Below, in pieces: positions 35,244 to 45,300 of a stretch of 64,000 nucleotides of DNA; positions within the stretch are counted from its first letter, which is position 1, and the number at the start of each line of letters is the position of its first letter. The notes beneath the pieces were generated by a model. The model worked only from the letters and a program-made list of their open reading frames with translations, did not search any database and was not told where the DNA came from. Position numbers and translations under genes: made by a program. Origin of the DNA: Myxococcales bacterium (GTDB lineage: Bacteria; Myxococcota_A; Polyangia; Polyangiales; Polyangiaceae); the NCBI GenBank assembly GCA_016703425.1, contig JADJCA010000013.1, forward strand, positions 248,001 to 312,000, given 5' to 3'.

Positions 35244-35747
35244 GATTTCGTCGTCGACGTCGAAGCCGGGACCCCCGTATTCGGGCTCCGCCGGCGCTTG
35301 CGAGGCTGGCTTGGCCGGTGCGCGTCCGCCGCCGCCGCCGCCGCGACTCTCACCGCCACCTCCGCCGCCACTCGACGACGGCCCGTCGTAGTCGCCGCGC
35401 CCTTCGCCAGCGCCGCGACGGCCCCCCGCAAGGATGATGTTGTTGGCGACGACCTCGGTTCGGTAGCGCTTTTCGCCGTCCTTTTCGTAGCTCGACGTGC
35501 GAATGCTGCCTTCGACGAAGATGCTCGAGCCCTTCGAGAGAATTTTCGAGAGCGCCTCGCCGCGTTTTCCCCAGACGGTCACCGAGTGCCACTCGGTCCG
35601 CTCCTGACGGGTGTTATTCCGGTCCAGGTAGGTTTCCGTCGTCGCGATGCGGAGCTTGAGGATCGATTGTCCGCCAGGGGTCACCCGGAGCTCCGGATCA
35701 GCGCCGAGGTTCCCGAGCAAAAGCACCTTGTTGAGTCCTTCGGCCAT
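35235..35747 (-). CDS. ssb: Single-stranded DNA-binding protein
   Basis: A 170-residue SSB. The OB fold occupies residues 1-110 (MAEGLNKVLLLGNLGADPELR; TEWHSVTVWGK; SSIFVEGSIRT), followed by a flexible Gly-rich linker with poly-Gly runs and the acidic tip DVDDEIPF, which docks partner proteins. It protects single-stranded DNA in replication and repair. ATG 35747. Length and tip are normal. A second ssb copy may exist elsewhere, as in many bacteria. Confidence 0.96.
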   Translation of the reverse strand: MAEGLNKVLLLGNLGADPELRVTPGGQSILKLRIATTETYLDRNNTRQERTEWHSVTVWGKRGEALSKILSKGSSIFVEGSIRTSSYEKDGEKRYRTEVVANNIILAGGRRGAGEGRGDYDGPSSSGGGGGGESRGGGGGGRAPAKPASQAPAEPEYGGPGFDVDDEIPF

Positions 35748-35921
35748 GACGTTCTCCGCGTTCGCACCGGCGGTCTAACCCGCTGGGATCGCCACCATAC
35801 GTTGAGCGCCGCGGGCGTCAATGCGCAACGCGGACGGCGCCCCCGGGCTGCCTCCTGACGACGCCATGCTCAAGAGGTCTTGTCGTCGGGCGCCGGGTGC
35901 GAGTAAAAGCGAGGCCGGCGC

Positions 35922-36647
35922 ATGGTCGAGCCCCGCATCTCCATCGTCATCCCGGTTTACAACGAGCAGGCCATCCTCCACGCCGCAGTGGTCGACCTGC
36001 GCGAGCGCCTTCGTCCGCTCGGCTGGTCCTACGAGATCATCCTCGCGGAGAACGGCTCAAAGGACCGCACCGTCGAAATCGCGCAAGACCTCGCGTCGAA
36101 ATACGCCGACGCGACCGACGGTCAAGTGAAGCTCATGAGCCTCGGCGAGCCGAACTACGGCAAGGCCCTACGCCAAGGGATCCTGCTGGCCCGCGGCGAG
36201 ATCGTGATCTGCGACGAAATCGACCTTTGCGACGTCGACTTCCACAGGCGCGCCGTCGAAGTGCTCGACAGCGGCGAAGCCGACTTGGTCGTCGGTTCCA
36301 AGCTCGTGGCCGGCGCCGAAGACGCGCGGCCGATGCTCCGTCACGTCGCGAGCCAGGCCTACTCGGGCATGCTCCGCGTCGTCTTGGGTTTCCGTGGGAC
36401 CGACACCCACGGCCTCAAGGCCTTCCGGCGCTCGGCCTTGCTCGACACAGCGCGCGCGTGCCTCGTCGACAAGGACGTCTTCGCGAGCGAGTTTGTCATC
36501 CGTGCCGACCGAGGCGGCGTCCCCATTCGCGAGATCCCGGTGCACGTCATCGAGAAGCGCCCGCCGTCGATCAACCTCTTCAAGCGTGTTCCGAACGTCA
36601 TGAAGAGCGTGGCCAAATTGGCGTGGGCCATCCGCGTGCGCGGCTGA
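35922..36647 (+). CDS. Family 2 glycosyltransferase (DPM1/polyprenyl-phosphate type)
   Basis: A 241-residue GT-A enzyme: VIPVYNEQ (nucleotide-sugar site) near the N-terminus, AENGSKDRT, and a metal-binding CDEIDLCDV in place of the usual DxD. The segments GSKLVAG and TDTHGLKAFRR match dolichol/polyprenyl-phosphate sugar transferases. No membrane segments follow, so it is a soluble DPM1-like form. It may load a sugar onto a lipid carrier. The neighbour 6 bases downstream is a small membrane protein and could be its anchor or flippase-like partner (inference). Confidence 0.85.
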   Translation: MVEPRISIVIPVYNEQAILHAAVVDLRERLRPLGWSYEIILAENGSKDRTVEIAQDLASKYADATDGQVKLMSLGEPNYGKALRQGILLARGEIVICDEIDLCDVDFHRRAVEVLDSGEADLVVGSKLVAGAEDARPMLRHVASQAYSGMLRVVLGFRGTDTHGLKAFRRSALLDTARACLVDKDVFASEFVIRADRGGVPIREIPVHVIEKRPPSINLFKRVPNVMKSVAKLAWAIRVRG

Positions 36648-36653
36648 GGCAAC

Positions 36654-37019
36654 GTGACAGGAGCCGAGCGAATCCAGCGGATCGAGCGCGAGACGCGCTA
36701 CGCGACGATGTCGCTGTTGCTCTTTGGCTCGCTCCACGCGCTCGGCCTCGCAGCGCTGTTCTGGATGAGCGCGAACCCGTGGAACGTGCGTGTCGCCATA
36801 GCGGGCATCGCGTGCCTCGTCTCGTACCTCGCGGCGTGGCTCGTGTGGCGCACCGCCGGCACCTTCGCCCTCGTGCTCGGAGTCGTCGCCATCGTCGGTT
36901 CGCTGGCGCGCCTCGCCATTCCCCTTGAGCTGAACGCGAGCGCCGCCGTCAGTGTCACAGTGACCGTGCTCTTCGCCGCCCCGCTCGTGCGCGCGCTCCT
37001 CGTCGTGTCGCGGAGCTAG
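36654..37019 (+). CDS. Small integral membrane protein
   Basis: A 121-residue protein with four predicted membrane segments (about 19-38, 45-65, 68-88, 97-117) and a short charged N-terminus. GTG 36654 starts 6 bases after the glycosyltransferase stop, and glpA follows 9 bases after it. No family is recognised. The size and the four helices resemble small accessory membrane proteins such as GtrA-type flippases, but the sequence motifs of that family are not evident. Confidence 0.65.
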   Translation: MTGAERIQRIERETRYATMSLLLFGSLHALGLAALFWMSANPWNVRVAIAGIACLVSYLAAWLVWRTAGTFALVLGVVAIVGSLARLAIPLELNASAAVSVTVTVLFAAPLVRALLVVSRS

Positions 37020-37028
37020 CGGCCCAAG

Positions 37029-38777
37029 ATGGCCACTCCCGAATCGTTTCCGCGCTCGTCGTTCGCGCCGCCGGAGCCTTCACCCGACGGCGGCCACCTC
37101 CCGACCGACGAGGGGCCGACGGAGGGCGACGTCGATGCCGTCATCATCGGCGGCGGCATCAACGGCACCGGCGTTGCGCGCGACCTCGCACTGCGGGGCG
37201 CCAAGATCGTGCTCTACGAGCGCAACGATCTCGCCTTCGGTGCCAGCGGCAACTCGAGCGGCATGATCCACGGAGGCGTCCGCTACCTCTCAAAGAGTCC
37301 CAAGGTTACCCGCGAGGCCTGCCAAGACTCGGGCTACATCCAGCGCATCGCGCCGCACCTTCTGTTTCGCATCCCGTTCTTGATGACCGTCAAGGCGGGC
37401 GCCGCGGGCCGCGTGATGCTGGAGTTGGTTGACGCGTATTTTCGCGCTTACGACGACTTTCAGCCGCTCAAGCGCGGCAAGCCCCACACGCGACTCTCGG
37501 CCGACGACATGGCGGCCCTCGAGCCCGGCCTAAGCGCGCAGGTTTCCGGCGGCGTCGCCTTCGACGAGTGGGGCGTCGACGGGGCGCGCCTCTGCGTGCT
37601 CAACGCGCTCGACGCGGAAGGCCACGGCGCCCGCATCTTCACGCACACGTCCGTGGAGTCCATCGCCAAGGCGCCACCGGCCGGCGCCGGCGCGCCGCTC
37701 CGGTACATTGTTCGTGCGCGCGATCGACTGACCGGCGCGCGGCGTTCGCACTCGGCACGTGTCGTGGTGAACGCCACCGGCGCGTGGGGCCCCATCACGG
37801 CGGCCTTGGGCGGCGTGCACTCGCCGAAGGTGCGTGTACGACCTGGAAAGGGCATTCACGTCGTCTACGATCGTCGCCTCTCCAACTACGGCGTCATCAG
37901 CGAGACCATCGATGGTCGCCAGGTGTTCGTCTACCCCTGGGAGAACGCCAGCGTCCTCGGGACCACCGACGACGACTACTTCGGCGACCTCGACGACGTT
38001 GCGGCGACGAGCGAAGAGGTTCGCTACTTGGTGCAGGCCATCTCCCGCGTGTTGCCATCGATCCGCGCGGCGCGGGCCATCGGCACCTACGCGGGTGTGC
38101 GGCCAACGCTCTACGAATACGGCCCCAACGAAGACGAACTCTCGCGCGAGCATGCCATCGTGGATCACGTCGCCGACGGCGCGCCAGGCGTCTACAGCAT
38201 GATCGGGGGCAAGCTCGCGAGCTTTCGCCTCTTCGCGGAAGAGCTCTCGGCGCTCGTGGCGCCGCTCATCGCCCCTGGCACACGCTGCACCACGCACGAG
38301 CGTCCCCTGCCCGGCGGGAGCACCGTGCCCGACGCCCTCGGCTTCGCGGAGCGACTCTCGGCGTCACCGGTCGCGGCGCGGCGCCTCGTCTTTCGCCACG
38401 GCATTCGCACCGAACAGATCGCCGAGCGCATCGCACGCAATCCGGCCGAGAGCGCCGTCATCTGTGCCTGCGAGCCGATCCTCGAGGCGGAGGTGCGACA
38501 CGTCATCGAGACGGAGGGCGCACGGACCGTCGACGATGTCTCGCGGCGCACGCGGCTCGGCCTCGGCGCTTGCGGCGGCATGCGTTGCGCGGCGCGATGC
38601 GCAGCCCTCGTCGGTCGCGCCCACGAGCTGTCACCGGCCGAATCGCTGGCGCAGGCCCGGCGCTTCCTGGTGCGACAGGCGCGTTCGCGCGTCGTCGCGC
38701 TGACCCCCGACCAAGCGCGACAGGAGGCGCTTTCGCTCGCGCACCTGAAGTCGTCGCTCGGCGAGGAGACGCCTTGA
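37029..38777 (+). CDS. glpA: Glycerol-3-phosphate dehydrogenase, GlpA type
   Basis: A 582-residue FAD enzyme oxidising glycerol 3-phosphate to dihydroxyacetone phosphate. The FAD fold is seen at residues about 35-60 (IIGGGINGTGVARDLALRG, VLYERNDLAFGASGNSSGMIHGG). The C-terminal part has the BFD-like [2Fe-2S] ligands C479-x-C481 and C515-x4-C520 of the anaerobic-type GlpA, absent from aerobic GlpD. The TGA overlaps the TTG start of the glpB-like gene, matching the glpAB order. A glpC gene is not next to it. Confidence 0.9.
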   Translation: MATPESFPRSSFAPPEPSPDGGHLPTDEGPTEGDVDAVIIGGGINGTGVARDLALRGAKIVLYERNDLAFGASGNSSGMIHGGVRYLSKSPKVTREACQDSGYIQRIAPHLLFRIPFLMTVKAGAAGRVMLELVDAYFRAYDDFQPLKRGKPHTRLSADDMAALEPGLSAQVSGGVAFDEWGVDGARLCVLNALDAEGHGARIFTHTSVESIAKAPPAGAGAPLRYIVRARDRLTGARRSHSARVVVNATGAWGPITAALGGVHSPKVRVRPGKGIHVVYDRRLSNYGVISETIDGRQVFVYPWENASVLGTTDDDYFGDLDDVAATSEEVRYLVQAISRVLPSIRAARAIGTYAGVRPTLYEYGPNEDELSREHAIVDHVADGAPGVYSMIGGKLASFRLFAEELSALVAPLIAPGTRCTTHERPLPGGSTVPDALGFAERLSASPVAARRLVFRHGIRTEQIAERIARNPAESAVICACEPILEAEVRHVIETEGARTVDDVSRRTRLGLGACGGMRCAARCAALVGRAHELSPAESLAQARRFLVRQARSRVVALTPDQARQEALSLAHLKSSLGEETP

Positions 38778-39977
38778 GGGCCGTCGTCATCGGTAGCGGC
38801 ATCGCGGGCACCGCGGCGGCGTGGGCCCTCGCGAGACGCGGCGTCGCCACCACCATCGTCATGGGCGCCCCCCGGCGCAACGCAGCTCGCGCCCGGCGTC
38901 CTCGACGAGAGCGCCATCGGCGCACCGGCAGCGCCCGTTAGCGGAGCGGTGGGCGCGCTCCTCACGGCGCTCGGTGGATATGTTGCGAAGCCGTGTGCCG
39001 TCGCGACCGATGCGGGCGTTGTTCGAAGCGGTGCGGCGCGCGATGGCGCGCTCCTCGACGTCAGCGCACTCTCCGGCGAGGTCGCCGTGCCACGCTTCTC
39101 ACGCGAAGGCTGGGACGCCGACGCGCTCGTTTGGCTATTGAGCGGCAGCGCCGCGACCAAAGGCCTCGCCTTAACGTTCCGCGCCATCGACGTCGGACTC
39201 GCGCGACTAAGCGACGAGCGCCACGTCGGCGACGCGGCGATGGCCGCGCGGCACGACGATCCGACTCGCCTCGCGTGGCTCGCAGAACGCCTTCGCCAGA
39301 CCAACCACAAGGGCCCCTGGCTGCTGCCTCCGTGGCTCGGTCGCGACGAAGAGCGCGCGACGGCGCTCTCGAGCTCGCTCGGCGCGCCTTGCGGCGAGCT
39401 GGCGACGGGGCTCGCGGGCCCTTCGGGGTTTCGCTTCGGCGCAATGCGCGCTCGTGTCCTTGCCGCGGAAGGCATCGCCGCCGTGAGGGGCTTCGCAGAA
39501 GCAATCCGCGAGGGTGCCGATGACGTCGTGGTCACCGCAAGCAACGGAGCCCGGCTTCGCGTCGACGTGGTGGTGCTGGCGACGGGCGGCCTTGTCGGCG
39601 GCGGACTCGGCTACGCGCCCAGCGAAGCGGGCGTCGGCGGCGAGCTACCGCTTGAGCCCCGCCCTTTTCTTGTCGAGTCGTTGGCTTCGTCACGGGTCGG
39701 GGTCGACGACATGCCGCTCTTGGTGCCCGGCTCCATGTTCGGCCGAGCGCCGGAGACGATCGCGTGGCCCTTCGTCGCGCACGGCGCGCTCGAGCGCGGC
39801 GGTGCATTGATTCACGACGGCGGGCGGCTACGCGGGCGGCAGCGCATCTTCGCTGCCGGTGATGTCGTCGCCGATCAGGCCCGAACGTGGCTCGCAGCCG
39901 CCGCCTCGGGACTCGAAGCGGGCGCCGGTGCGGCTACTTTCGCGGCCGCGGAAGGTCGAGCGAGATCATCCGGTTGA
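38774..39977 (+). pseudogene. glpB: GlpB-like FAD subunit of anaerobic G3P dehydrogenase, frameshifted
   Basis: TTG 38774 overlaps the glpA stop and begins AVVIGSGIAGTAAAWALARRG, an FAD-binding start. After about residue 35 the frame closes at 38941. Removing one C from the C6 run at 38868-38873 continues it as GATQLAPGVLDESAIG, then GALLTALGGYVAKPCAVATD to 39977, about 400 residues in total, as expected for GlpB (about 420). The end has the FAD segment RIFAAGDVVADQ. The 3' end overlaps the convergent regulator gene by 44 bases. GlpB passes electrons from GlpA toward the quinone-side subunit. Confidence 0.82.
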
Positions 39978-41319
39978 TGAGCGTGCGCCTCGAGATGCCC
40001 AGCAACTCGGCGGCCTTGGTCTGATTTCCGCCGACCTGGGTGAGCGCTCGGAGGATGCGCTCTTTCTCCTCCTCGTCACCGGCCGAGAGGGGCATGGCCG
40101 CCGGCGGAGGGACCGTCTCGCCACCGCCGGTGCTTGGTGCATCGTAGTAACCGCCGCCAAAGGACGGCACCTGCGGCACGGCGCCAACGCCCTCGAAGTG
40201 CAAGTCGGCCGTGTCGACGACGTCGCTCGTGGCAAAGAGCGCGGCGCGCTGCACCACGTTGCGAAGCTCGCGCACGTTGCCAGGCCACGGGTGAGCGGCG
40301 AGCTCCTTCACGGCGGCTGGCGAGTACCGCAGACGGCCCTTGCCCATCTCGATGGCCGCGTCGCGCAGAAAGACGTCAGCGAGGGGCGCGATCTCCTCGG
40401 TGCGATCGCGCAGCGGGGGGATGTGAATCGAGACGCCGTCGAGGCGGAAGAAGAGGTCCTGTCGAAAGCGGCCCGCACGTACCGAGTCGCGCAGATCCCG
40501 GTTGGTAGCGGCGACGAAGCGAACGTCGACGGTGCGCGGTTTGAGGCTACCGATGCGCGTCACCTCTCCACTTTCGAGAACGCGCAGCAGCTTCGCTTGC
40601 GTGGAGAGGGGAAGCTCGCCGACTTCATCGAGGAACAGCGTCCCTTCGTGGGCGCCCTCGACGAGGCCAACCTTCGCTTGGTTCGCGCCGGTGAAGGCGC
40701 CCTTCTCGTAGCCGAAGAGTTCCGACTCAAGCAGCGACTCGACGAGCGCCGCGCAGTTGACCTTGAGAAAGACCTTGGCCGCGCGCGGCGACTGCCGATG
40801 GATGCGCGAGGCGAGGACCTCTTTGCCAACGCCCGTTTCGCCGAGCAAGAGGACGCTGAGGCGGCTCCGCGCCGCCACGTCGAGCATCTGGTGCACTTTG
40901 CGCATCGTCGGCGACGCGACGACGAGCGGCTCTTCGCTGGGTGCGTTCGGGGGGCGCTCCGAAGCCTGCGCGTCGGCTTGCACCGCCAGCAGCGCCGACC
41001 CGAGCTCGAAGACGGTGCCGATGGGGAGCGCCACAGGCGTCCCGGGCACCAACGGCGCGCCGCTGACCCGTGTGCCGTTGGAGCTGCCAAGATCCTCGAT
41101 GCGCAGCTCTGGGTCGAGGTGCAAGACGGCGTGCCGCCGCGAGACCGAGGCGTGCTCGATGCGCACGTCGGCCTCTTCGTCACGACCAATAACGAGCCGA
41201 CCGCGTGGTGGCAGGTCAACGACGCGGCTACCGGCGCCCGACAGCACCACCAGGCGCCTCGGGGCTCGATCGCCACCACCGACGATATCCGTCGCGATGT
41301 CTCGCTCAAACCGACTCAC
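39934..41319 (-). CDS. FHA-domain sigma54-dependent transcription activator
   Basis: A 461-residue activator. An FHA domain (about residues 42-95, VIGRDEEADVRIEHASVSRRHA and SSNGT) binds phosphothreonine peptides. The AAA+ domain has Walker A GETGVGKE (160-167), GAFTGA (207-212, contacts sigma54) and Walker B FLDE (229-232). A Fis-type helix-turn-helix closes the protein (about 425-457, NQTKAAELLGISRRTLINRM). Such FHA-sigma54 proteins are frequent in myxobacteria and couple Ser/Thr kinases to transcription; the many kinases in this window are possible partners (inference). ATG 41319. Confidence 0.93.
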   Translation of the reverse strand: MSRFERDIATDIVGGGDRAPRRLVVLSGAGSRVVDLPPRGRLVIGRDEEADVRIEHASVSRRHAVLHLDPELRIEDLGSSNGTRVSGAPLVPGTPVALPIGTVFELGSALLAVQADAQASERPPNAPSEEPLVVASPTMRKVHQMLDVAARSRLSVLLLGETGVGKEVLASRIHRQSPRAAKVFLKVNCAALVESLLESELFGYEKGAFTGANQAKVGLVEGAHEGTLFLDEVGELPLSTQAKLLRVLESGEVTRIGSLKPRTVDVRFVAATNRDLRDSVRAGRFRQDLFFRLDGVSIHIPPLRDRTEEIAPLADVFLRDAAIEMGKGRLRYSPAAVKELAAHPWPGNVRELRNVVQRAALFATSDVVDTADLHFEGVGAVPQVPSFGGGYYDAPSTGGGETVPPPAAMPLSAGDEEEKERILRALTQVGGNQTKAAELLGISRRTLINRMISLDLPRPRK

Positions 41320-41365
41320 GTTGGTGCGAGCATACCTGAATCGCGAAGGAATCTCCGCTTGAGAT

Positions 41366-41384
41366 GCACCGCGGCGGGCGGTGC
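41366..41384 (-). terminator. 7-bp hairpin between kynA and the FHA regulator
   Basis: GCACCGC (41366-41372) and GCGGTGC (41378-41384) form a perfect stem with a 5-base loop just after the kynA stop on the minus strand. No U-tract follows, so terminator function is uncertain; an operator is equally possible. Confidence 0.35.
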
Positions 41385-41398
41385 TGGGCCCCTAAAGC

Positions 41399-42511
<1,113 letters not shown>

Positions 42512-42997
42512 ACGCGGGACGGTGCCACCAAGCGGCCCCCGCATGCAACGGGTACGGGCGGTGGCCTACCGTGGCCCCCCCTCGTCCTCACGCGCGCCGT
42601 CCTCCTCGTCCTCAAGGTCTCCGGCGGGACTCGAAGGACGATTCCGTGCGTCCAGAACCACATCCGACGACGAAGAGCGTGTGAGGGCCCTGGCCCAACG
42701 AATGAGCCGCCTCGAATCCATGCACCGGGTGCCCAGCGTCCAATCGTGCTCACCACCTCGTCGCATGAGCAGCCCACCAGCAAGGGCCGTTCCGGACAAA
42801 AGCCCGCAAAATCAGGCTCGTGGTGCACTCGGACAGCAGCGCGACCGGTCCTCCCCCTGCACGCCGAGTGCACCGCCCGATCGGCGACAAAGCGCAAACG
42901 CGCGTAAAAGCTCTGCAGCGCGAATCTTGCAGGATGGTGAAACGTGGCTCACGCTGCTCAAAGACTGCCGACGCCAGCGTCGCTCTCCCTTAGGCCC
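42512..42997. other. Gene-free divergent region between kynA and a kinase
   Basis: This 486-base stretch should contain promoters for both outward-facing genes. I find no reading frame with convincing codon use or a family signature, no good -35/-10 pair and no repeat beyond a C7 run near 42574 and a CTCGTCCTC-rich stretch. Confidence 0.5.
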
Positions 42998-44452
42998 ATG
43001 CGCGAGATCCGCCCCATCGATGCAACGCCGGCTGAACCGGTCTCGGGCGAGAAGTCGCGGCGCTCGCCGGCCCAGGTCATTGGGCGTTACGCGCTCTATG
43101 ACGAGTTCGCCTCCGGCGGAATGGCGAGCCTCCACTTCGGCCGACTCTACGGCTCCGCGGGCTTTGCGCGGACCGTGGCCATCAAACGGCTGCATTCGAA
43201 CCTTGCCGGCGAAGCCGAGTTCGTCTCGATGCTCGTCGACGAGGCCCGCCTCGCGGCGCGAATTCGCCACCCCAATGTCGTCCCCACGCTCGACGTCGTG
43301 TCGAGCGATGGCGAGCTGCTCCTCGTGATGGAGTACGTCCACGGGCTGTCGCTCGCGCAGCTGCTGTCGGCAGCGGCGACGGCAGGAAAGCCCTGCCCCG
43401 TCACCGTGGCCATGGCCATTGCCTGCGACGCGCTCCGCGGATTGCACGCGGCTCACGAAGCGAAGAGCGAGCTCGGCGAGCCGCTCGAGCTCGTGCATCG
43501 CGACATGTCACCGCAGAACGTCCTCGTTGGCGCCGACGGCGTCACGCGCGTGGTCGACTTCGGCGTCGCAAAGGCCGCCGGCCGCGTGCAAGAGACACGC
43601 GAAGGTGAGCTCAAGGGAAAGATCCCTTACATGGCTCCCGAACAGCTCCGGGGCGACGCCGCGACACGCCGCTCCGACATTTACGGTGCCGGCGTCGTTC
43701 TGTGGGAGTGTCTAACGGGCCGCCGACTCTTCCGCGGCGACAACGACGCGGCCGTATGGCTGCGCGTCTTGAACGACACCGTCAAGGCACCTAGCGCTTT
43801 CACGCGCGGCATCCCGCGCGACCTCGACCTCGTGGTCCTCCGAGCGACATCGAAGGATCCGGCACAACGCTTCGCGACGGCCATCGAGATGGCCAAGGAG
43901 ATCGAGTCGGTCTTGCCGCTCGCGAGTCCCCTTGAAGTGAGCGCGTGGATCGAAGACCTCGCGGCGCCGGTGCTTCAGCGGCGCGCCGAGTTGTTGGCGC
44001 GCGTAGAGCACGCCGCAGCCCCATCCGAGTCGTCGTTGCCTCGCACCGAAATGGTCGGCGACGAGACGTCGGTGGCCGCGCCCCTTTGGCAGAACCGCCG
44101 CGTGCAGCCTAGGGCGTTGCTGCTGATTGCGCTTCTGGCCTTTAGCATCACGGCGCTCGTCTTGCGGGCCCCGGCCGATGCGCCCCCGTCGATCACGCCC
44201 GCCACGGCCCTTCCGAGCATCGAGGCTCCGCCGGCAACTCCAAGCGCGAGCACCACGCCCCCGACGGCGACGACACAGGCGGGTCCGCAGGAGCTCGTCG
44301 TGGACTTCCCCGAGACCGCCGCAAAGCCGCCTCCCGTCGTCCAAGGGACCGTGCGGCAGCGGATCGTAAAGAAGCCGCCGGCGGCCGACTGCGATCCCCC
44401 CTTCACAATCGACAGCGCGGGACGCAAGGAGTACAAACAACGCTGCCTGTGA
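42998..44452 (+). CDS. Membrane-anchored Ser/Thr protein kinase (Pkn type)
   Basis: A 484-residue kinase: domain at about 30-290 with ASGGMASLHFG, VAIK63R, HRD 167-169 followed by MSPQN, DFG at D187 and YMAPEQ. A linker, one membrane segment (about 372-388) and a Pro/Thr-rich outer region follow. The end CDPPFTIDSAGRKEYKQRCL is a small cysteine-bracketed C-terminal motif known from myxobacterial kinases. ATG 42998 is chosen over a GTG at 42944 because the conserved region begins soon after. The TGA overlaps the GTG of the TPR protein downstream, as in the pair at 26690-29058. Domain sequence and HRDxSPQN form are close to that paralogue. Confidence 0.92.
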   Translation: MREIRPIDATPAEPVSGEKSRRSPAQVIGRYALYDEFASGGMASLHFGRLYGSAGFARTVAIKRLHSNLAGEAEFVSMLVDEARLAARIRHPNVVPTLDVVSSDGELLLVMEYVHGLSLAQLLSAAATAGKPCPVTVAMAIACDALRGLHAAHEAKSELGEPLELVHRDMSPQNVLVGADGVTRVVDFGVAKAAGRVQETREGELKGKIPYMAPEQLRGDAATRRSDIYGAGVVLWECLTGRRLFRGDNDAAVWLRVLNDTVKAPSAFTRGIPRDLDLVVLRATSKDPAQRFATAIEMAKEIESVLPLASPLEVSAWIEDLAAPVLQRRAELLARVEHAAAPSESSLPRTEMVGDETSVAAPLWQNRRVQPRALLLIALLAFSITALVLRAPADAPPSITPATALPSIEAPPATPSASTTPPTATTQAGPQELVVDFPETAAKPPPVVQGTVRQRIVKKPPAADCDPPFTIDSAGRKEYKQRCL

Positions 44453-45300
44453 CAGCGAGCCGCCGCGCCCTTCGACTTGGTGTGTGTTGCGTTGCGGCGC
44501 TCTCGTGGAGCGTCGGCGCGGACGCGCAGAATCTGTCGCGGAAGACGTGCGCCGAGGCCGCGAGTCGCGGGCAGGTGTTGCGCGACGAGGGCAAGCTCAT
44601 CGAGGCCCGCGCGCGCTTCGTGACGTGCGCGCAGCCAGGCTGCCCGCCGCTGATCCAGAAGGACTGCGCCGAGTGGCAAACCAACGTCGATGCGCGTCTG
44701 CCGGGTGTCGTCGTGGCGGTCAAAGACGTCGGCGGTCGCGACATCGGCACCGCCACGGTCCAGATGGACAAGCGCCCCTTCCCGCAGAGCGCCGACGGCC
44801 GGGCCGTGCCGGTCGATCCCGGCAAGCACCTCTTTCGAGCCGTCGCCGAGGGCTTCGTCGCCACGGAGGTCGAAGCCGTCATTCGCGAAGGCGAGCGCGC
44901 GCGCGCGGTTCAAATCGTGCTGCCGCGGATCGGCGGCGAGCCGGCCACAAAGCCCGTCCTCGTCGAGCCACCGCCGGAGGTGCCCGCGAGCGGAGTGGGG
45001 CCGCTCCCTTGGGTCTTCGCGGGCCTCGGCATCGCGGGCCTCGGCGCCGGGACGCTCCTCTATCTTTCCGCAAAGTCTGACTTCGACGCCCTGGCGGGTC
45101 CCGGCGGCTGCAAGCCTCGCTGCACCGACGGCGACGTCTCACCGGTCGAAACCAAGGCCACCCTCTCCTACGTCGCGTTCGGCATCGGCGGCGCCGCCGC
45201 CATCACCTCGATCATTCTCTTCGCCACGAGCGGTGGCACCCGAGTCCGTGCTGGCGCCAGCGGCAGCGGCGCGGCTGCCTCGTTCGAAGGCCACTTCTGA
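44449..45300 (+). CDS. Secreted protein with two C-terminal membrane segments, kinase partner
   Basis: A 283-residue protein from GTG 44449 (overlapping the kinase stop). Signal peptide to about residue 27; cysteine-containing TPR-like helices at 30-85 (CAEAASRGQVLRDEGKLIEARARF); a PEGA-like beta domain at 90-165; and two membrane segments (about 185-207 and 240-263) with a C-x3-C pair in the loop between them. The architecture matches 13860-14762. It ends with SFEGHF and converges directly on the S41 protease (no gap). An envelope sensor or assembly factor working with the kinase is the likely role (inference). Confidence 0.8.
   Translation: MTASRRALRLGVCCVAALSWSVGADAQNLSRKTCAEAASRGQVLRDEGKLIEARARFVTCAQPGCPPLIQKDCAEWQTNVDARLPGVVVAVKDVGGRDIGTATVQMDKRPFPQSADGRAVPVDPGKHLFRAVAEGFVATEVEAVIREGERARAVQIVLPRIGGEPATKPVLVEPPPEVPASGVGPLPWVFAGLGIAGLGAGTLLYLSAKSDFDALAGPGGCKPRCTDGDVSPVETKATLSYVAFGIGGAAAITSIILFATSGGTRVRAGASGSGAAASFEGHF

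Noticed and set aside
42566..42799. Minus-strand reading of 77 residues in the kynA-kinase gap
   Set aside because: No ribosome binding site, low-complexity Asp/Glu/Arg end, no recognisable motif.
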